12,664 nucleotides of DNA from assembly GCA_031255075.1 (NCBI GenBank), contig JAIRTF010000329.1, positions 1-12,664 on the forward strand. The letters run 5' to 3'. The notes beneath the pieces were generated by a model that ran no database searches, was not told where the DNA came from, and saw nothing but the letters and a program-made list of their open reading frames with translations. The stretch comes from Bifidobacteriaceae bacterium (GTDB lineage: Bacteria > Actinomycetota > Actinomycetes > Actinomycetales > WQXJ01). This document shows, one piece after another, positions 1 to 7,367 of the stretch (position 1 is its first letter; every line of letters starts with the position of its first letter). A program made the translations under genes and the position numbers.

Positions 1-551
1 CGGCGATTCCACGGCTCAAACCGGGGAAAGCCCCGGTGGTCGCGGTAGTAGTGGAGGCGCAGGTTGAGGTACAGCGGCCGCTGGGACAACTGGACAGTGA
101 GTGAGGCAAAGGCCCGGCCGTCACGCTCGGTCACCTCCGCCTGATCCCAGCGCCAATCCGCACCGTGGAAATCAACCAGCAGGTCTTGGGCCACGTCATA
201 GAGACCGTTCACCCCCGGAATCAACGGCCGGCCCAACAGCCCCAGGACGGCCTCATTGGTGCCGGCCCGCCGCGGGCGCAACGGCACTGAACCGGGCGAT
301 AGACAAAACTCAACTGTGGCCGCAGTTGGTTGGTCGACTTGGACGTAAACCTGCTGGGTGTACGGGAAAGAGGCGACCGTGCCATCGGAACCGTGGCGGA
401 AACCCGGGTCGGCGGCACTGGCCAAGCGAATGGTGATCACGTCGCGCCCGTTGTACTCGTAGCGCAGCTGGCCGGTGTCCGCGTCCCAGTGGTGCAGGGC
501 GTGGGCTCGCGGCGGCACGGGCAGAATCGGGTGGGCTATCTGGTTGTGCAT
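1..551 (-). CDS. GH36/melibiase-like glycosidase, N-terminal part (cut by window edge)
   Basis: Reading leftward from an ATG at 551, an open frame of 183 codons runs off the window without a stop. A clear ribosome binding site, GAGGAG, lies at 556-561, four bases before the ATG. The visible part has no signal peptide or membrane segment, so the enzyme is probably cytoplasmic. It looks like the beta-sandwich domain that precedes the catalytic barrel in GH36-type alpha-galactosidases. The best cue is the stretch LHYYRDHRGFPRFEPW at residues 166-181; similar Y-x-x-H-x-G-(F/Y)...PW segments come just before the barrel in such proteins. The family call is from memory and no catalytic residue is visible. 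The gene starts 40 bp after the response-regulator stop, so it is probably cotranscribed with the two-component system. It could act on alpha-galactosides or alpha-GalNAc sugars imported by the neighbouring transporter. That a reading frame exists is near certain; the family is moderately supported. Confidence 0.6.
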   Translation of the reverse strand, partial: MHNQIAHPILPVPPRAHALHHWDADTGQLRYEYNGRDVITIRLASAADPGFRHGSDGTVASFPYTQQVYVQVDQPTAATVEFCLSPGSVPLRPRRAGTNEAVLGLLGRPLIPGVNGLYDVAQDLLVDFHGADWRWDQAEVTERDGRAFASLTVQLSQRPLYLNLRLHYYRDHRGFPRFEPWNR

Positions 552-591
552 GGTTCTCCTCTTGGGCGTAGAAGGCAACGGTCGGTTGGAT

Positions 592-2112
592 CTAGGAGGG
601 GATGGTTGTCTGGCGGGCGTGGGCCGCGTATTCGGATGGGTAAAGTCCGGTCAGGCGCCGGAACACGTCGGAAAAGTACCTCGGCGAGGTGTAGCCGCAA
701 TCCGCCGCCAAGTCTTTGATCCGCACGTCTGGGTCTTGGTCCAACACTTGGCGGGCGTGGGCCACCCGGATTTCCGCCAAGTAGACAACAAACCGCTCGC
801 CTACTTGAGTGTGGAACAAGGTTGACAGGTAGTTCGGTGTCAATCCGAACTGTTTAGCGACAGAAGCCAAGGTCAGCGGCTTGTCGAAATCCTTCGCCAG
901 GTAGTCCTGAATCTGTTTGATGCGGCTGGCGGCGCCATCGCGAGGACGGGCCCGCAGTGCGGCTCCGGCCTCCCGCAGCGCCTGGTACAGACAGTCAGTG
1001 TTGGTCCAATCCAGGTTGCGGCCCAGGCGAATCCCGGCAAATCCGGCCACATCCAGTGGTTTGATGCCTGGCGGCCAGCTAGGGTGACCGCCGCGAAGCT
1101 GCTCCACCGCTGCCTGGTAGCGCGGCGGGTCCAGTTCTCGGGCCGCCTCCAGCACCGCATCCACAGCGCCGGCCACACAGTTGGCGGGCTCTTGGGCATT
1201 TCCCAGGTCCGATGGCGCGCGCACCGCCCTCCCAGGGCGGCCCCTCAACCGCAGGGCCGGGTTACGAAGCGCCGGTCTGATCTTGGCGACGGCCGCTTCA
1301 GGTGTCTGACCGAGGCCATACAGCGCGCTGACCGCTGTGCCATCCAGTGATCGGGTTTGGCAGGCGCGCTCCAGATCGCGGATCAGTTCTGAGGCTTCGG
1401 TTGGGGACTTGACCAGCAACAACAAAGATGTCGGGCTATTGGCGACTTCTGCGGCCAGGCGCGGCGCGGCGCCCAGAGGGCCGGCTGAGAAGTGGATCGT
1501 GTTGCGCTCCGGGGTGCCCGGTGCGGTGTCCCGGAAGACCGCCGCCGCCAGGTAGGGCTGCTCCGGTTCGTTATCCGCCCGCCTGGGCTTCAGCGGGTCG
1601 GCGCCGGCCGGTTGCTTGTCAGGTTCGGCGCCATGGCTGGTTGAGCCGATTTCGCGGTTCGGTGGGGCGCCGCGCTTGTGGCGTGGGGTGTGAAGCAGCC
1701 CAGCAGCCAGCGCCAAGAAGGCCTCTTCTTGGCTGGTCCGGTGGGCGGAGTGGGCCGCCAGCGAACCAGTCAAGGCGGTGGCTAGTTCATCTGCGGCGAC
1801 CGGTTTGAGCAGATAGTCAAAGACCTTCAGTTTCAGGCCGCGCTGGGCCAGCTCAAATTCGGCGTGGGCGGTGATGATGATGAACTGGGTGGTCGGCTCG
1901 TCCTCCGCCAGGCGTTCAATGGCGGACAGGCCGTCCAGCTTGGGCATGTCAATGTCAACCAGGGCCACCTCCGGCCGCAGCCGTTGAACCGCCTCTACCA
2001 GGTCTTGTCCGTCCACCGCGGTGTGAACCTCCGCCTCCGGAGCGAACTGCGTCACCATTCCGGTCAGCATCTCGCGCGCCAGACAGTTGTCATCAGCAAT
2101 GACGATTCTCAC
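592..2112 (-). CDS. YesN-type response regulator (receiver + AraC HTH)
   Basis: This 506-residue transcription factor is the partner of the adjacent YesM-like kinase. The receiver domain spans residues 1-115: acidic pair D7-D8, phospho-acceptor D53 in VDIDMP, switch residue T81 and K103 in LLKP. Residues about 398-498 form an AraC/XylS double helix-turn-helix, with a second HTH ending in the typical GYTSPRYFSDVFRRLTG. The middle (about 105-397) starts with a low-complexity linker. A YesN-like degenerate cyclase fold may follow, suggested by a GLGQTPEAAVAKIRPAL segment. I choose the GTG at 2112 as start: it gives a receiver beginning VRIVIADDN, has GGAGG just upstream, and overlaps the kinase stop as GTGA. 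An ATG ten codons upstream (2142) would add an unlikely tail inside the kinase gene. It probably activates the divergent sugar operon on phosphorylation; the shared promoter motif reported here is its likely site. Confidence 0.93.
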   Translation of the reverse strand: MRIVIADDNCLAREMLTGMVTQFAPEAEVHTAVDGQDLVEAVQRLRPEVALVDIDMPKLDGLSAIERLAEDEPTTQFIIITAHAEFELAQRGLKLKVFDYLLKPVAADELATALTGSLAAHSAHRTSQEEAFLALAAGLLHTPRHKRGAPPNREIGSTSHGAEPDKQPAGADPLKPRRADNEPEQPYLAAAVFRDTAPGTPERNTIHFSAGPLGAAPRLAAEVANSPTSLLLLVKSPTEASELIRDLERACQTRSLDGTAVSALYGLGQTPEAAVAKIRPALRNPALRLRGRPGRAVRAPSDLGNAQEPANCVAGAVDAVLEAARELDPPRYQAAVEQLRGGHPSWPPGIKPLDVAGFAGIRLGRNLDWTNTDCLYQALREAGAALRARPRDGAASRIKQIQDYLAKDFDKPLTLASVAKQFGLTPNYLSTLFHTQVGERFVVYLAEIRVAHARQVLDQDPDVRIKDLAADCGYTSPRYFSDVFRRLTGLYPSEYAAHARQTTIPS

Positions 2113-3800
2113 GTCGCCTCCAAGGGGATCTTGATGGTGCAACGGGTGCCTTCACCAGGCTGCGAGATGATCTCCAGCGAGGCCCGTGGGGAGAGGATCC
2201 GCAAACGTTCGCGGATGTTCATGGTGGCGAAGCCGGCCGCTTCGGTGATCGGTTCGGTCTGGGCCTTGGGTTCAAAACCAAGGCCGTCATCAACTACTTC
2301 GATGACCGTTTGGCCGGTCTCATTGTCCAGATGGGCGGCCACCTGCACGGAGATGGTGGCGTCATCAGCCAAGCCGTGGACCAGGGCGTTCTCTACCAGC
2401 GGTTGGACAATTAGCCGCGGCATGGACACGTCCGCCACCGCCGGGTCCACCTTGACCTGGTAGGTCAAGCGGCCGGCTAGCTCTGATTCGCGCAGGAACA
2501 GGTACTGTTCGGCGAACTCGGCCTCTTGGGCCACCGTGGCCCAGTCGCTGGTGGTGCAGGAGTAGCGCAGCATTCGTGACAACCGCAAGATGGATTTCTC
2601 CAGCCGTTCGCTGTCCCCCAGCCGGTTCATCGCCACGAAGTCGTTGAAGGCGTTGTGGAGGAAGTGGGGTGAGATTTGGGCCTGCAAGGCCCGGTATTCA
2701 GCGTTCTGCCGGGCAATGACAGCCTTATAGTTCTGGTCGATCTGCTGACTCAGCTCGGTTCCCAGGTGCCCCACTGATTCGCTGATGGCCCCCAGCCAGT
2801 CTTCGCGTTCCAGATCGGCCCTGGCACTGAGGTCGCCTGCCCGCATTTTCTCCAGGGTGGACACCACGGCGGCCGTCCCGGCGGTCACTGCCCGCGACTC
2901 GCGGCGATAGATGACGTAGGCCAAGGCGGCGGCGGCCATCGCAATGGCCAAAGCCACTGCCACCACACCGGCGGTGGTGGTGAGCTGTTTGGCGCGGTCC
3001 GCGAAATAGGTCAAACCCCACTCGGTGCCGGCAATCGGCGCTTTGGCCAACGGTTGGCCGGGCAGAGCCGTCCCGCTGCGGGCCGGAACCGAGCGAATGG
3101 CCAGGCCGTCCGGTCCGCGCAAGACCAGCTGGTCGCCATCGGGCACCACCATCTGGGTCATGGGCGTTTCGATGCCCCGAGCCGAGGCGTCAATTCGCAG
3201 AACGCCCAAGGCTTGGTGCCGGTCCAGGTCACGGATCATGGCCACCCAAACCAAAGACGGTTCTCCGGCGGCGTTGTCAATCACCAAGGCCACGCCGTTG
3301 TCCTGGGCGGCGGCCGCCTGGTACCAATCGGTCTCCCGGTAGCCCAGGTCGGTTTCGGTACGCAACCCTGGGCGGTCCCGCAACACCTTGTAGACGGTTC
3401 CGTCGGTTCGGGCCGCCGGGTAGAAGTCAACTTCCGCGATGGTCTGGGTGGCGGTGTGCATCAACTTGATCAAAGTGGAGGAATAGGCCCGCTGGGCCAT
3501 CGCCACCGATGTCGCCAAACCGGGTGGAGCGGCCTCAATGTAGCCGCGGTTCATGTACACCAAAGCGTCCTGCAGCTGCCCAAATAGGTAAGGAGTAAAG
3601 GCGATTCGCCGTAACTCGCCAACATTCTCCGACATGGAATGGGCTATTGAGGTGAGGGTATTGGCGACATCCAAGGTGCGGGTGCGCTCTAAGCGGTCAG
3701 CGAACAAAGCGGAGCCCAAGATAGCGGCCAGCACCAACGGCACTGTGACAGCGCCGATGAACCATGCCAGCAGCTGATGCCGCAGACTGAATTTCGCCAC
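2109..3800 (-). CDS. YesM-type sensor histidine kinase
   Basis: A 563-residue membrane histidine kinase. Transmembrane helix 1 lies near residues 10-33, an extracytoplasmic sensor domain covers about 34-272 (dCache-like by position and length), and helix 2 is at about 274-298. A HAMP-like linker and coiled coil lead to a His_kinase domain of the LytS/YesM type. The phospho-acceptor is H379 in LQAQISPHFLHN, a hallmark of this subfamily. The ATPase domain shows the N box around N471 (PLVENALVHG) and a G1 box D504-D505-G506-L-G. The start codon is GTG, preceded by AGGAAG. Such kinases usually sit beside CUT1 sugar importers and sense extracellular carbohydrate, directly or through the loaded binding protein. 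The gene is divergent from the binding-protein gene, with 277 bp between the two starts, which fits that role. The ligand cannot be read from sequence. Confidence 0.94.
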   Translation of the reverse strand: MAKFSLRHQLLAWFIGAVTVPLVLAAILGSALFADRLERTRTLDVANTLTSIAHSMSENVGELRRIAFTPYLFGQLQDALVYMNRGYIEAAPPGLATSVAMAQRAYSSTLIKLMHTATQTIAEVDFYPAARTDGTVYKVLRDRPGLRTETDLGYRETDWYQAAAAQDNGVALVIDNAAGEPSLVWVAMIRDLDRHQALGVLRIDASARGIETPMTQMVVPDGDQLVLRGPDGLAIRSVPARSGTALPGQPLAKAPIAGTEWGLTYFADRAKQLTTTAGVVAVALAIAMAAAALAYVIYRRESRAVTAGTAAVVSTLEKMRAGDLSARADLEREDWLGAISESVGHLGTELSQQIDQNYKAVIARQNAEYRALQAQISPHFLHNAFNDFVAMNRLGDSERLEKSILRLSRMLRYSCTTSDWATVAQEAEFAEQYLFLRESELAGRLTYQVKVDPAVADVSMPRLIVQPLVENALVHGLADDATISVQVAAHLDNETGQTVIEVVDDGLGFEPKAQTEPITEAAGFATMNIRERLRILSPRASLEIISQPGEGTRCTIKIPLEAT

Positions 3801-3879
3801 GTCTTCCTGGTCCTTTATCCCCCGTAGTGGGCCGTCCGTGTTGAGGTGGTTAGCCCCCGGACGATGCCGCGCCTATGGA

Positions 3880-3902
3880 GCCTACACACCGGTGCGGTAG
3901 GC
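3880..3902. promoter_or_regulatory. Inverted repeat in divergent promoter region
   Basis: Six-base arms GCCTAC (3880-3885) and GTAGGC (3897-3902) are perfect inverted complements. Between them sits the 8-base palindrome CACCGGTG (3887-3894). The repeat lies in the 277-bp gap between the divergent kinase and binding-protein genes, 80 bp from the kinase start and about 176 bp from the binding-protein start. It is suitable as an operator for a dimeric repressor or activator. It has no T-run on either strand, so it is not a convincing terminator. Its function is inferred from position and symmetry only. Confidence 0.4.
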
Positions 3903-3941
3903 GTCACTGGTATGGCGTTCAGCCGGAAGAAAAAGCTGTCG

Positions 3942-3968
3942 GATCGTAGTTTTGCCACAGTCGGCGCC
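3942..3968 (+). promoter_or_regulatory. Candidate response-regulator site, copy A
   Basis: GATCGTAGTTT (3942-3952) is followed after seven bases by GTCG (3960-3963) and then GCC (3966-3968). The same arrangement recurs at 7221-7247 upstream of the GH101-like gene. The GATCG and GTCG elements begin 18 bp apart, roughly two helical turns, as expected for the two contact regions of an AraC-type regulator. The copy begins 136 bp before the binding-protein ATG, and an A-rich stretch precedes it. Assignment to the YesN-type regulator is inference from genomic context. Confidence 0.5.
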
Positions 3969-3978
3969 TCGGTCCGCG

Positions 3979-4006
3979 TTGGCAGACTCGAAGGAACCGA
4001 TAGAGC
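3979..4006 (+). promoter_or_regulatory. Weak candidate promoter for the sugar-uptake operon
   Basis: TTGGCA (3979-3984) and TAGAGC (4001-4006) are separated by 16 bases and lie just downstream of candidate regulator site copy A. A poor -10 placed beside an activator site would fit an activated promoter, giving a leader of roughly 65 nt. The match to consensus is weak and a chance occurrence is quite possible. Confidence 0.2.
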
Positions 4007-4077
4007 AGGGAAGCCGTTCGGGAATTCTCGCTGAGGAGACCGACCGATCCGAAAGCAAAGCCGCAAAGGAGAAACCA

Positions 4078-5325
4078 ATGAAGAAACTAGTTCTGGGAGG
4101 CGTCGCGGCAGCGATGGTCCTCTCACTGACCGCCTGCGGAGCCACCAACAAGGACTCAGGCGATGGTAAAGACGTAACGCTGACCTTCTCCACCAACGTT
4201 GTTGGGGAGCAGGCCACCGCGCTGGAGCAGGCCATCAAAGCCTTCACCACTGAGACCGGCATCAAAGTTGACTTCTCAGCCCCAGGTGAGAGCTACGAAG
4301 ACCTGATGAAGACCAAGATGGCCGCCAACGAACTGCCGGACGTGTTCACCACCCACGGCTGGTCCGTGGCCCGCTACAGCGACTACCTGGCGCCGGTCAA
4401 CGATCAGCCGTTCTTCTCCAAGATCGCTGATCAGATCAAGCCTGTCATCACCGCCGAGAACGGCGATGTCTACGTCCTGCCGATTGATCAAGACATCGCT
4501 GGCCTGGTGTACAACATCGACGTGCTGGAGTCAGCCGGCGTTGACGTCGATTCGCTGACCACCTGGGCCAAGTTCGGCGAAGCGCTGGCCGCCATCAAGG
4601 CCACCGGCGTCACCCCGCTCCACATGGGCGGCAAAGACTCCTGGCCAATCGGCCAATATGGCGACTGGGTAGGCCCGTCCTACTTCATCACCGATGACGC
4701 CTCCAACCAGCGTGAAGCGCTCAAGTCCGGCACTTTCGATGAAGCCACCTGGCAGCGGGTTGGCGGCATGATGGCTGATTGGGTCCAGGCCGGCTTCTTC
4801 AACGAAGACGCCCTGACCGCTGACTACGCCTCTGATGCGGCTGCCATCGCCGAAGGCAAATCAGCTTTCGGGTTCTACGGCAACTCGTTCATCGTTGACG
4901 CCAGGGCCACCAATCCCGACGCCAAACTCGGCATGATGCCCATCCCGGCGGCCTCCGCCACCGACGCGCCTTCGCTGATCGCCGGCGAGCGGATCGCCGT
5001 TGGCGTCTGGAAGGATTCGCCTCGCAAGGACGCGGCCTTCAAACTGCTCAACTTCCTGGCCAAAGATGAAAACGTCCAAGCCATCGCCTCGGCCTCCGGC
5101 AACCCGGCCGGCCTGAAAGGTGTCACATCTGACATCGGCGACATCCAGACCTACATCGACAAGTACTCCGCAGTGCGCACCTTCCCGTACTTCGACAGGG
5201 AGTACCTGCCGTCCGGGATGTGGGATGTGATGTGCGCCACCGGCTCCGACATCCTGGCCCAAAAGCCGGATGCGGTCCAGCAGGCCGCACTGACCATGCA
5301 GCAGAACTTCAAAGACAAGTTCTGA
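4078..5325 (+). CDS. CUT1 sugar ABC transporter, substrate-binding lipoprotein
   Basis: A 415-residue extracytoplasmic solute-binding protein of the SBP_bac_1 (carbohydrate) family, tethered to the membrane by lipid. The N-terminus is a lipoprotein signal: MKK, a hydrophobic stretch, then the lipobox LTAC with modified C20. The mature protein begins with a Thr/Ser/Asp-rich linker, followed by the family's opening VTLTFSTNVVGEQ and a typical ITAENGDVYVLPIDQDIAGL segment. The start is the ATG at 4078, with AAGGAG upstream. The frame is open back to 3952, but the longer version would bury the signal peptide. It is the first gene of the operon, 15 bp before the first permease. Length is normal for the family. 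The substrate is unknown; the neighbouring GH101-like and GH36-like genes suggest a galactose- or GalNAc-containing mono- or oligosaccharide. Confidence 0.95.
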   Translation: MKKLVLGGVAAAMVLSLTACGATNKDSGDGKDVTLTFSTNVVGEQATALEQAIKAFTTETGIKVDFSAPGESYEDLMKTKMAANELPDVFTTHGWSVARYSDYLAPVNDQPFFSKIADQIKPVITAENGDVYVLPIDQDIAGLVYNIDVLESAGVDVDSLTTWAKFGEALAAIKATGVTPLHMGGKDSWPIGQYGDWVGPSYFITDDASNQREALKSGTFDEATWQRVGGMMADWVQAGFFNEDALTADYASDAAAIAEGKSAFGFYGNSFIVDARATNPDAKLGMMPIPAASATDAPSLIAGERIAVGVWKDSPRKDAAFKLLNFLAKDENVQAIASASGNPAGLKGVTSDIGDIQTYIDKYSAVRTFPYFDREYLPSGMWDVMCATGSDILAQKPDAVQQAALTMQQNFKDKF

Positions 5326-5340
5326 TCGGGTTCTACAACG

Positions 5341-6321
5341 ATGGAAACCTATCCCGAGGCGAAGAAGGGGGAGGCGGCTCAGGCCGCCTCCCCGGCCTCG
5401 CCGCCGGCCGGGCGGGCCGCCCGCTCAGGGGGTAAGCGGCGGCGCCGCTCGCGGGGGCTAGGTGCCGCGCGGGCTTCCATCAACGCCTTCTATCTGCCGG
5501 CCGTGGCGCTGTTCAGCGTCTTCGTGGTCTACCCGCTGATCCGTGGCGTGTGGCTGTCCTTCACCAACTGGAACGGCTACTCCCAGACCTACCGAATGAA
5601 CGGTCTGGCCAACTATCAGCGGCTGATCGAGGACCCAAACGTCCACACGGCCTTCATCAACACCATTGTCTACGGCCTTGGCTCAACCCTCCTGCAAAAC
5701 GTGTTGGGTTTGGCATTCGCGTTGTTGCTCAACAACCGCTTCCGGGGCCGCACCGCCGCCCGTACCCTGATCTACCTGCCGGTCATGATCGCGCCGCTGA
5801 TCATGGGCTACGTCATGTACTTCTTTGTCCGCTACAACCACGGGGCGTTCAACGACATTCTGGGTGCCTTCGGCGTGGCGCCAATCGACTGGATGGCGGA
5901 AGGCCCAAGAGCCGTAGCCATCATCACCCTGGTCAACACGCTTCAATTCGTGGGTGTGGCAATGGTCATCTACTTGGCCGGCCTTCAGTCCATCCCGGCC
6001 ATGTACTACGAGGCCGCATCCCTAGACGGAGCCTCGCCCTGGCGCCAATTCCGTCACGTCACGCTGCCCATGTTGGTGCCCGCGATCACCTCGGCGGTGA
6101 TGATCAACCTGATTGGCGGCCTCAAACTGTTCGACGTGATCATGGCCCTGGCCGGCGGTGGGTATTCCACCGCCTCACTGTCAACTTTGATCAACCGAAC
6201 CTATTTCGGTTCCGAAGCGGCCGGCTACGCCTCCGCCATCGGCATTGCCATGTTCCTGTTCATCATGGCCGTCTCGGCGGCTGCCCAACGCTACCTGTCA
6301 CGCAAAGAGGTGGCCATCTGA
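5341..6321 (+). CDS. CUT1 sugar ABC transporter permease (MalF/UgpA-like)
   Basis: A 326-residue inner-membrane permease subunit with about six transmembrane helices, the first near residues 50-72 (YLPAVALFSVFVVYPLI). The BPD_transp_1 EAA loop that docks the ATPase is at about 224-243 (EAASLDGASPWRQFRHVTLP). The typical early-helix motif SFTNWNGY is also present. The first 45 residues are an Ala/Pro/Lys/Arg-rich cytoplasmic tail containing a KRRRRSR run. The ATG lies 15 bp after the binding-protein stop, and I see no good Shine-Dalgarno there, so translation may be coupled to the upstream gene. The stop overlaps the next permease's start by one base. No ATPase gene is present in the window; CUT1 importers often share an MsmK/MsmX-type ATPase encoded elsewhere. 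Confidence 0.94.
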   Translation: METYPEAKKGEAAQAASPASPPAGRAARSGGKRRRRSRGLGAARASINAFYLPAVALFSVFVVYPLIRGVWLSFTNWNGYSQTYRMNGLANYQRLIEDPNVHTAFINTIVYGLGSTLLQNVLGLAFALLLNNRFRGRTAARTLIYLPVMIAPLIMGYVMYFFVRYNHGAFNDILGAFGVAPIDWMAEGPRAVAIITLVNTLQFVGVAMVIYLAGLQSIPAMYYEAASLDGASPWRQFRHVTLPMLVPAITSAVMINLIGGLKLFDVIMALAGGGYSTASLSTLINRTYFGSEAAGYASAIGIAMFLFIMAVSAAAQRYLSRKEVAI

Positions 6322-7163
6322 TGGCCGCCATCCGGGGGGTTGGCCGCGGCCCCAAACGAAGCTCCTGGTGGAAGACTGTCCTGGCGATCGGCATCGGCAT
6401 TTTCTATCTGCTGCCGATCTACCTGACCGTCAACATAGCGTTGCGGCCGGCCACCGACACGCGCTCACTGTGGGCGCCGGCCAAAAGCCTGTACCTGGGC
6501 AACTTCGCGACCGCCTTCGAACAGGGCCGGATTGGCCGGGCGTTGGTCAACTCTGTCATCATCACCGGCAGCTGCATCTTGCTGATCGCGCTGGTGGGCG
6601 CCTTCGCGGCCTATCCGCTGGCGCGGCGCCGAACTCGGGTCAACTCCGGGATCAAAGGGTTCGTACTGGGCGTCATGATGGTGCCCCCGCTTTCCATCCT
6701 GGTGTCCCTCTACGCCAACATGGTCCAACTGGGCGGCGTTTCGAAATTCTGGGGAATTGTCCTGACCATCACGGCTTTCGAATTACCGCTATCGATCTTC
6801 CTTTACACCAACTTCATCGCCGCCATTCCACCGGCTTTGGATGAAGCAGCCGCCATAGATGGCGCCGGACCGGTGCGAACGTTCTTCTCAGTGATTCTGC
6901 CGCAGCTCAAGCCGGTGACCGCGTCGGTGGTGATCTTGACCGGTATGCACGCCTGGAACGATTACCAGTTCTCGCTATACCTGCTGCAAAAACCAGACAT
7001 GCGGTCGCTGCCACTGGCCATCGCCTCCTTCTTCTCACAAACCACCTCAGACTTGAACGCCGCCACGGCCGCCGCGCTGATCGCCATGCTGCCGGCTGTG
7101 CTGTTGTTCTTGTTCCTGCAGCGGTATTTCATTCGCGGCATGGTGGACTCCGCCCTCAAATAG
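6321..7163 (+). CDS. CUT1 sugar ABC transporter permease (MalG/UgpE-like)
   Basis: A 280-residue permease that pairs with the upstream MalF-like subunit to form the membrane channel. It shows about six transmembrane helices, the first at residues 18-40. The EAA loop is at 175-194 (EAAAIDGAGPVRTFFSVILP), followed by the usual WNDYQFSLYLL segment near 212 and a basic C-terminal end (FIRGMVDSALK). The start ATG overlaps the previous stop (TGATG at 6319-6323), indicating tight coupling. The same frame is open upstream to 5550, but that part lies inside the other permease and is not used. It is the last gene of the importer; a 204-bp gap with its own candidate regulatory site precedes the GH101-like gene. 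Confidence 0.94.
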   Translation: MAAIRGVGRGPKRSSWWKTVLAIGIGIFYLLPIYLTVNIALRPATDTRSLWAPAKSLYLGNFATAFEQGRIGRALVNSVIITGSCILLIALVGAFAAYPLARRRTRVNSGIKGFVLGVMMVPPLSILVSLYANMVQLGGVSKFWGIVLTITAFELPLSIFLYTNFIAAIPPALDEAAAIDGAGPVRTFFSVILPQLKPVTASVVILTGMHAWNDYQFSLYLLQKPDMRSLPLAIASFFSQTTSDLNAATAAALIAMLPAVLLFLFLQRYFIRGMVDSALK

Positions 7164-7180
7164 ACCCCGCAGCCTGCTGG

Positions 7181-7202
7181 ACCGCCGGATTCACCGGCCG
7201 GT
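7181..7202 (+). other. Imperfect hairpin after the importer genes
   Basis: ACCGCCGG and CCGGCCGGT form an 8-bp stem with one bulged base around the loop ATTCA, starting 17 bp after the permease stop. No U-run follows, so it is at best a weak terminator or an mRNA 3'-end stabiliser between the importer genes and the GH101-like gene. Confidence 0.3.
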
Positions 7203-7220
7203 TGTAGAAATTGGCACACA

Positions 7221-7247
7221 GATCGTAGTTTCCGGCATGTCGAAGCC
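7221..7247 (+). promoter_or_regulatory. Candidate response-regulator site, copy B
   Basis: This is the second copy of GATCGTAGTTT-N7-GTCG-N2-GCC: first element 7221-7231, GTCG 7239-7242, GCC 7245-7247. It begins 147 bp before the GH101-like ATG, against 136 bp for copy A, an 11-bp difference close to one helical turn. Its presence argues that the glycosidase gene has its own promoter, controlled together with the importer. An imperfect echo, GTCAAGCCAA (7254-7263), follows GTCGAAGCCAA (7239-7249). I could not find a convincing -35/-10 pair nearby. Confidence 0.5.
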
Positions 7248-7367
7248 AACCAGGTCAAGCCAAACTGAGTTTTTGGACGCGGTGATGGAGCCGCGCCCGC
7301 CGAGGAAGGGCATTGGTCGCCTCGGCTGTCCACCACAGCGTCATCAGCAGCAAAGGAGCAACAATCA

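Noticed and set aside
2113..2142. ATG start ten codons upstream of the response regulator
   Set aside because: Receiver domains start right at the first beta strand. The GTG at 2112 has GGAGG and a 4-bp overlap with the kinase stop.
3846..4034. Small plus-strand frame in the divergent promoter region
   Set aside because: No ribosome site or recognisable protein. It overlaps the inverted repeat and the candidate regulator site.
3952..4077. Longer N-terminus for the sugar-binding protein
   Set aside because: It would place 42 polar residues before the lipoprotein signal. The ATG at 4078 has a good ribosome site and a correct signal peptide.
5550..6320. Upstream extension of the second permease frame
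   Set aside because: It lies inside the first permease and reads as basic, proline- and histidine-rich nonsense. The TGATG junction at 6319-6323 gives the natural start.
7181..7202. Hairpin after the permeases as a true terminator
   Set aside because: The stem has a bulge and no T-run follows. I list it only as a hairpin.
7248..7367. A -35/-10 promoter for the GH101-like gene
   Set aside because: No hexamer pair with 16-18 bp spacing was convincing, although a promoter probably exists near copy B of the motif.
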